From NCBI RefSeq assembly GCF_001632365.1, contig NW_024468578.1:2972-66971 (forward strand): 64,000 bases of DNA, read 5' to 3'. The notes under the pieces are model-generated. The model made no database searches. It saw only the letters and a program-made list of their open reading frames with translations, and was not told where the DNA came from. A program made the translations under genes and the position numbers. The DNA is from Laetiporus sulphureus 93-53 (Eukaryota > Basidiomycota > Agaricomycetes > Polyporales > Laetiporaceae). Of the stretch, positions 59,711 to 64,000 are shown one piece after another (position 1 is the stretch's first letter; each line of letters begins with the position of its first letter).

Positions 59711-61246
59711 TCATACTGCCACTTCTTCCTCCTCGTCATCGTCATCGTCATCCGTAAGCTCCTCTCCCTCCTGCACGCCGCGGTGCCTCTCCAATCCTGG
59801 CCGACGCGCCCACGCGCGGCCATCGGTATATGGTTCGATGCGAAAGGGGAAGAGGAGGGTATAAAGAGGGCTGCGTGTTCAAAAGTGAGTTGAATCTGGC
59901 AGACTGGTCAGTTTCCTCGTACGTACTATCCATCCTGGCCAACATTGAAGAACAGCTCAAGGTTTCTCCGCTTTCTGAAGATGTTCCACATAAGAGCGAA
60001 CGAACGAATAGCGCCCATTCATAGCTTGCTCACCCTAGGTCATAGGAATTCACGAATGTCTACAGCAGAACATATCAGACTACACCTCACGCCAAAGAGC
60101 GGAGCGTCCGACTCACCTCGCCCCGCCCTTTCGCCATCGTCCGGTACATCTCGTTGTCCGCCGCCTCCACGGACGTCTCCCCGCACGCGATACCATACAG
60201 GTGCCACGCGGTCATGATCGTCACTGCAAAAAAGAGGATGGCAGAGAGTATGAAGGTGATGACGAACGCGATTGGAGGGGCATAGTAGTCCCACGTATCC
60301 TAGAAGGGAATATCGTGAGAGACGTGTGGAGAAATGGGGACGAAAAGGGAGACGAACGTCTCCGTGCCACCCCATTGCGGAAAGGACGTGCGGCCAGCCG
60401 GAGATGGCGTAGCAGAATGTGGAGATCGAGAGGTATATGCTATGAGATAGGTTAGTTCTGAATGTAGCCGCATGGATGCGTCGCACTGTCACGTACAGGA
60501 AGAGCACAAAGTGCCGCTCGTTGTGCAAGCCGACACACTGGTTGATCCCTACCGCCAGTCATGCATACACTTGAGCGTGCAAACGCTCACAACGAGATAA
60601 ACATACACTGCACACAAGTCAGAGCAGAGTTATCAGGCACGAACGACACCACGTACTGGGCAGTGATGGTCATACTTCAGCACGCAGCGGTTGCATATCC
60701 GACAATGGTGAGACCTCTCGCAGCGCACACCCATCAGCACCTCCTACCCCCCCGTACCAGCTCGATTACTCACCTCGGGCCTCATCACAAGACACTTCCG
60801 ACACCGCCGCATGCTCGCTCTTGTGACGTTCAACAACTCCGACCAGCGCACTCCGCCCGGCGTGCTCGTCCTTTTCTGCGCCCACATCCATCCCGAGCGC
60901 GGTTCCGGCGACAGTGGCGGGTCGTCTATGAACCCCGGCGGGATGGTGCACACCCAGTAGTAGTGCATGAAGAGGTTGAACGCGATCAACGCGCATATGG
61001 GGGTTGTGAGCCACAGGAGAGGCAAGGTCGGTTGTATCACCTCGACTAAGAAACGCATGCAGTAGGCACAGGAGTGATCTCGTCAACTGAAAGACTAGGT
61101 ACTAGGTACTTACAGAAACAGAACGCTCCGCTGGAGAGCAGGATGACCCCGAGGGTAACGAACAGAGGGCCGGCGGCGCCTGTGATTCTGTCCGCAATAC
61201 GCTCAAGCCTCCTGAAGCATCTGAAAACTTGTCTCGCGCAGATCAT
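59711..61246 (-). CDS. DHHC palmitoyltransferase, with a one-nucleotide exon
   Basis: Transfers palmitate to protein cysteines at a cell membrane. Exons 61246-61114, 61045-60774, 60716-60657, 60607 (single base), 60548-60497, 60439-60358, 60299-60117, 60059-60034, 59974-59927 and 59870-59711 give 338 aa. It has two transmembrane helices ([33 protein letters not shown]), the Cys-rich domain with [13 protein letters not shown] and DHHC at 151-154 followed by Pro, and then [10 protein letters not shown]. Two more helices follow ([32 protein letters not shown]), a TTxE-like [19 protein letters not shown], and an acidic tail. The conserved Trp after DHHCP is encoded only if the T at 60607, between AG and GTATGT, is spliced in. 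Confidence 0.9.
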
Positions 61247-61762
61247 GCGGTACCACTCAGGAAAGGGTTTAAACAGCAAGATCTAACGAAGGAGTGCGTG
61301 GTCGCAACGAGCGCAGCGTCCAGGTTGCACCTGATGGTTAGGGTGGAACAGCGACTTGAGAGCGCTCCCCGGAGCGCTGCGCCGCGGTTGCTAGTCAGAG
61401 AGCCTGAGTGAAAGACAACCTGCAAAGTCTCGTAGTACGTGCGAGCATGAACCAGCATACCCAGCAAGCATTCTGCGCTATACAGTAGTACAGAGACAAG
61501 CATTACATTCCCGAAAGGCTCGAGGTCATCATGAGCGTGTAGGAGTAGGACGAACGGAATTATATCCAAATATCAATACATAGCACCCCGCGCCGTCCAT
61601 AGTGAACGAGAGAACGCGACCTATGGGCAGCATGTACCGTCGTGCGGAGATAGTAGCAGCCGTGGGGATGAAGCAGGGAAACTCCGGGCTCTAGCTAGAT
61701 CCAACCGAGATATATATATGAAGAGACATCTGCAGCAGTAATACGAGCGAGCGGCAGGCCGC
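61247..61762. other. Intergenic
   Basis: Tandem (-) spacing between DSN1 and the palmitoyltransferase gene. A - strand frame at 61243-61569 has a hydrophobic stretch (VMLVSVLLYSAECLLGML) but begins without ATG. It could be an unrecognised 5' exon but is not called. Confidence 0.4.
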
Positions 61763-63833
61763 TCACCTGCCCCTCCCAGGCGTCACAGCTCTGCGAGGCG
61801 TACCTGGCGGCTTCCGCGGTGTTGGCGGAGGCACACCCGTCAATCGACGCTCTGCCACGCCTGGAGCGTCCACGGCACGCTGCACCTCCCTGACAGCCCG
61901 CCGCGCCGCATCGCCCACCTGCGCCTGCGGCCGCTCAGCGTCCACGCGGGTGAGCGCACGGAGGAGATCTTGCGGGTCCGTAGTGGGCGGTGGCCGCGAT
62001 CGGCTGGGCGGGAAGTATAGTGAGAGTGCACCCACGGGAGGAGCTGTGGAGGGCCCTAGCTGGGTACGCGAGCTGAGATTGAGCATTGCAAATCGGCGGT
62101 CGAGGTCTGCTTCTGTTAAGTGTGTAGTTTCGAGCGCAGAGTTCGCGACCGTGTGCAGACGATCCATCTGTTGAGATTTTTCAGCGACAAGTCGTTAGGG
62201 ACAATGATAGCTATATAACGCACTGTGAACTCTAGATCGTCCAAACGGCTGCTCAAGTTGCCTTCCTTGTCTATCGCAGAACTGACGACACCGCGAGCTA
62301 GATCAAGGCTCCTGCTCCCTCGGAAGTATGCAGGAAGGGCCTTCTCATCAACATTCCACTCGTCGACATCCTCAGCTGATGCTCGTTGTTTGCCTTTAAC
62401 CCTCGTGGATGCGAACTTCTCCAGCTCGGCGAGGACTTCCGTGCGATATGCATTATAGTGGTTCGTCACCTCTAACCAAGCATCCTCCTCAGCTTTCGAC
62501 CTGACAAACAGCAGATTAGCTTGAAGGTTCACGTATCCACTCGCCGACCACGATCAACGTCACGTGCAACGCACCGTTGGTTGTGGGCATTGAATTTAAT
62601 CTCGCGCGCTCGGTTCTTCACGTTCTGCTCGTTCTCCCGCTTCGGTTTTGCCGTATCCTCCGATTCCACCACCCCATAGACATTGGTGTCAACGCGTTTC
62701 TCAGCCAATGAGCGGATCATCTTCTCCTCCACTCGAGTGAGCACCTGCGCGCCCTGCGCCGATAACGGTGGTGGATCCTTCCCAGGTCTCTGCTGCTCTC
62801 CCAGGATAGACGATAACGCCTGTCTCTGTTCTGGGGACTCGGTCATGGCGCGGTGTGTGCACCAAATCAGTAGCTGTCGCGCGCGTGCAGGCTCCGGTAA
62901 ATCTTGGTCGATGTGCTTGTGGAAACTTGATGAGGGCACTGACGTATGCGGGTATGCTGCTTTGCGATCAGATACTCGTACACGGTGAATGTGGTTCGCA
63001 CGCTTACAGATTACACCAGTCGCTTCATAGCTTGAACTGATTCGCTTACCACGGCTGAGCGAACGCTTCCTCCTGGACCCGGGACCGTCTCTCATGAACC
63101 GATTCCGCTCAATCGTCGGTGTCTCCTGCTGGGAAAGCGGCTGCGTAGTGTCACGTATTCGCTGGCTGGACTGCGGCGCGTGCGATCTACTCGACCTTGG
63201 GGGTCCGAACTGGATCTCAGAAGTCAGATGCCCAGCAGAGCGCTCTGCTGCCTGTGATTTGCGTCGCAGGATGTCTGTCTCCGACTGCATGCGGCGCACA
63301 TCTTCCTCGACATCGTGGTCCGGGCGCACGCCCGTATGAAGCTCCCGCTCCTTGCCCTTCGCACTCTGGGGGAGTGTGGCTGTGCTGCTATCGGCCTTGA
63401 ACCTCTTAGATGGATGTCTAGATGCGTCGATAGGATGTGAGGAATGGTTTGTCTGGCTAGAAGTGGCCCGCGGGGCCGCGTGCGATGGCGCTGAGCTCTG
63501 AGAGGACGAGGATGCGGCAGAGTCCAATATCTGTGAATACGAAGGCACAGCACGTTTGATGACCAGGCCACCAGGTTGCTCCTCGCCGTTCACTGGTCAC
63601 TCAGAATTAAACCCGACGGCTGCGCCAGACACGCGAATGGCCACGTACGCTTCCGCTTGTTTGACGGACCCGTCCTGTTAGAAGTCTGTCATACGAATGT
63701 GAACCAACGCACGAAAGGTAAAATAGCACGTGTTGCCCACCTCTCTCTTGAGTCTCTTTGCTGTGGCTGCGAGTGGGTTTCCATCATCGTGTCCTTTCCG
63801 TTTGGACGTTGGTTGAGACTGGGAGGGTATCAT
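61763..63833 (-). CDS. DSN1: Kinetochore protein Dsn1/Mis13 (MIND/Mis12 complex)
   Basis: Links the inner kinetochore to the Ndc80 complex. Exons 63833-63741, 63581-63008, 62959-62575, 62539-62224 and 62167-61763 give 590 aa. The basic, Ser-rich N-terminus (KRLKRE) is followed by GGLVIKRAVPSYSQILDS. The family core has KRISSSYEATGVIS, PHTSVPSSSFHKHID, LPEPARARQLLIWCTHRA, then VRSKAEEDAWLEVTNHYNAY. The C-terminus is Pro/Arg-rich (TPRKPPGTPRR). The first intron is long (159 nt), and exon 1 was joined because it keeps phase and supplies an ATG; the core frame itself opens with GTG. The third intron is only 35 nt if the stated acceptor is right. Confidence 0.88.
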
Positions 63834-64000
63834 CTGGACCTCCACTGTCGATGTCGTGTACATATATCCGTGAGAGAACCCTCCAGAGCGTGAGCAGCGG
63901 CGGCAGCGGTGGCGCGGCGCGGACGACGAGGGACGCGTTCACCGACGCGCGCGCGATAGTGATGGCGCAAAACAAACCGGAGTGGCGGACTTCGAAATGG
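63834..64000. promoter_or_regulatory. Upstream region of DSN1
   Basis: GC-rich stretch at the window edge with GCG/GGCGGC runs. Probably the DSN1 promoter or 5' leader. Another in-frame ATG at 63,863 would lengthen Dsn1 by 10 residues. Confidence 0.35.

Noticed and set aside
61243..61569. Hydrophobic frame upstream of the palmitoyltransferase
   Set aside because: It starts without ATG and the palmitoyltransferase already has a family-like N-terminus at 61246.
1..64000. CRISPR arrays, prokaryotic operons, integrated virus or transposase genes
   Set aside because: No regular short repeat-spacer arrays, no ribosome-binding-site operon structure and no recognisable viral or transposase domains were seen.

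Overview
The window looks like nuclear DNA of a filamentous basidiomycete, probably an agaricomycete of the Polyporales type. The evidence is: genes split by many short GT-AG introns (mostly 48-80 nt); TATA boxes about 45-90 bp upstream of several start codons; a GPI-anchored protein of the basidiomycete macrofage-activating-glycoprotein family; an intron-containing tRNA-Leu; and eukaryotic genes such as DSN1, HOP2, NAA20 and PSD2. No prokaryotic, organellar or viral gene was seen. All gene models were spliced by eye, with reading phase checked at the exon joins unless stated.

Layout. 1-4 kb: GC-rich degenerate tandem repeats (117-bp and about 440-bp units) and no gene. 4-13 kb: compact housekeeping block with phosphatidylserine decarboxylase 2, a convergent mitochondrial carrier (LEU5/SLC25A16-42 type), the meiotic protein HOP2 sharing a divergent promoter with the carrier, and the GPI-anchored protein. 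13-25.6 kb: gene-poor DNA with one zinc-type/quinone oxidoreductase and three small membrane-protein genes of unknown function, each with its own TATA box. 25.6-33.6 kb: a conserved unknown protein, a multi-exon 4-coumarate-CoA-ligase-like enzyme ending in the peroxisomal signal SRL, a tRNA-Leu(CAA) and an aldose 1-epimerase.

34-53 kb is the unusual part. Two arms of about 3.5-3.8 kb (34.3-37.7 kb, + strand; 49.2-53.0 kb, - strand) form a diverged inverted segmental duplication. Each carries a caspase/metacaspase-like gene. The right copy is intact and has an internally duplicated N-terminal module; the left copy is a pseudogene with a nonsense codon, a frameshift and a hairpin-templated insertion. 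Between the arms lie a large FAD-dependent oxidoreductase, a second copy of the quinone oxidoreductase, a second intact caspase-like gene, a rearranged caspase fragment and an unknown protein. Fragments of an alcohol dehydrogenase and of the FAD enzyme sit in or next to the left arm. I see no transposase.

53-64 kb: a secreted or type-I membrane cysteine-rich protein, a small unknown protein, the NatB catalytic subunit NAA20, a DHHC palmitoyltransferase whose best model needs a one-nucleotide exon, and the kinetochore protein DSN1.

The housekeeping genes share no evident pathway. The caspase/oxidoreductase block is the best candidate for an undescribed, fast-evolving locus, but any common function is inference.
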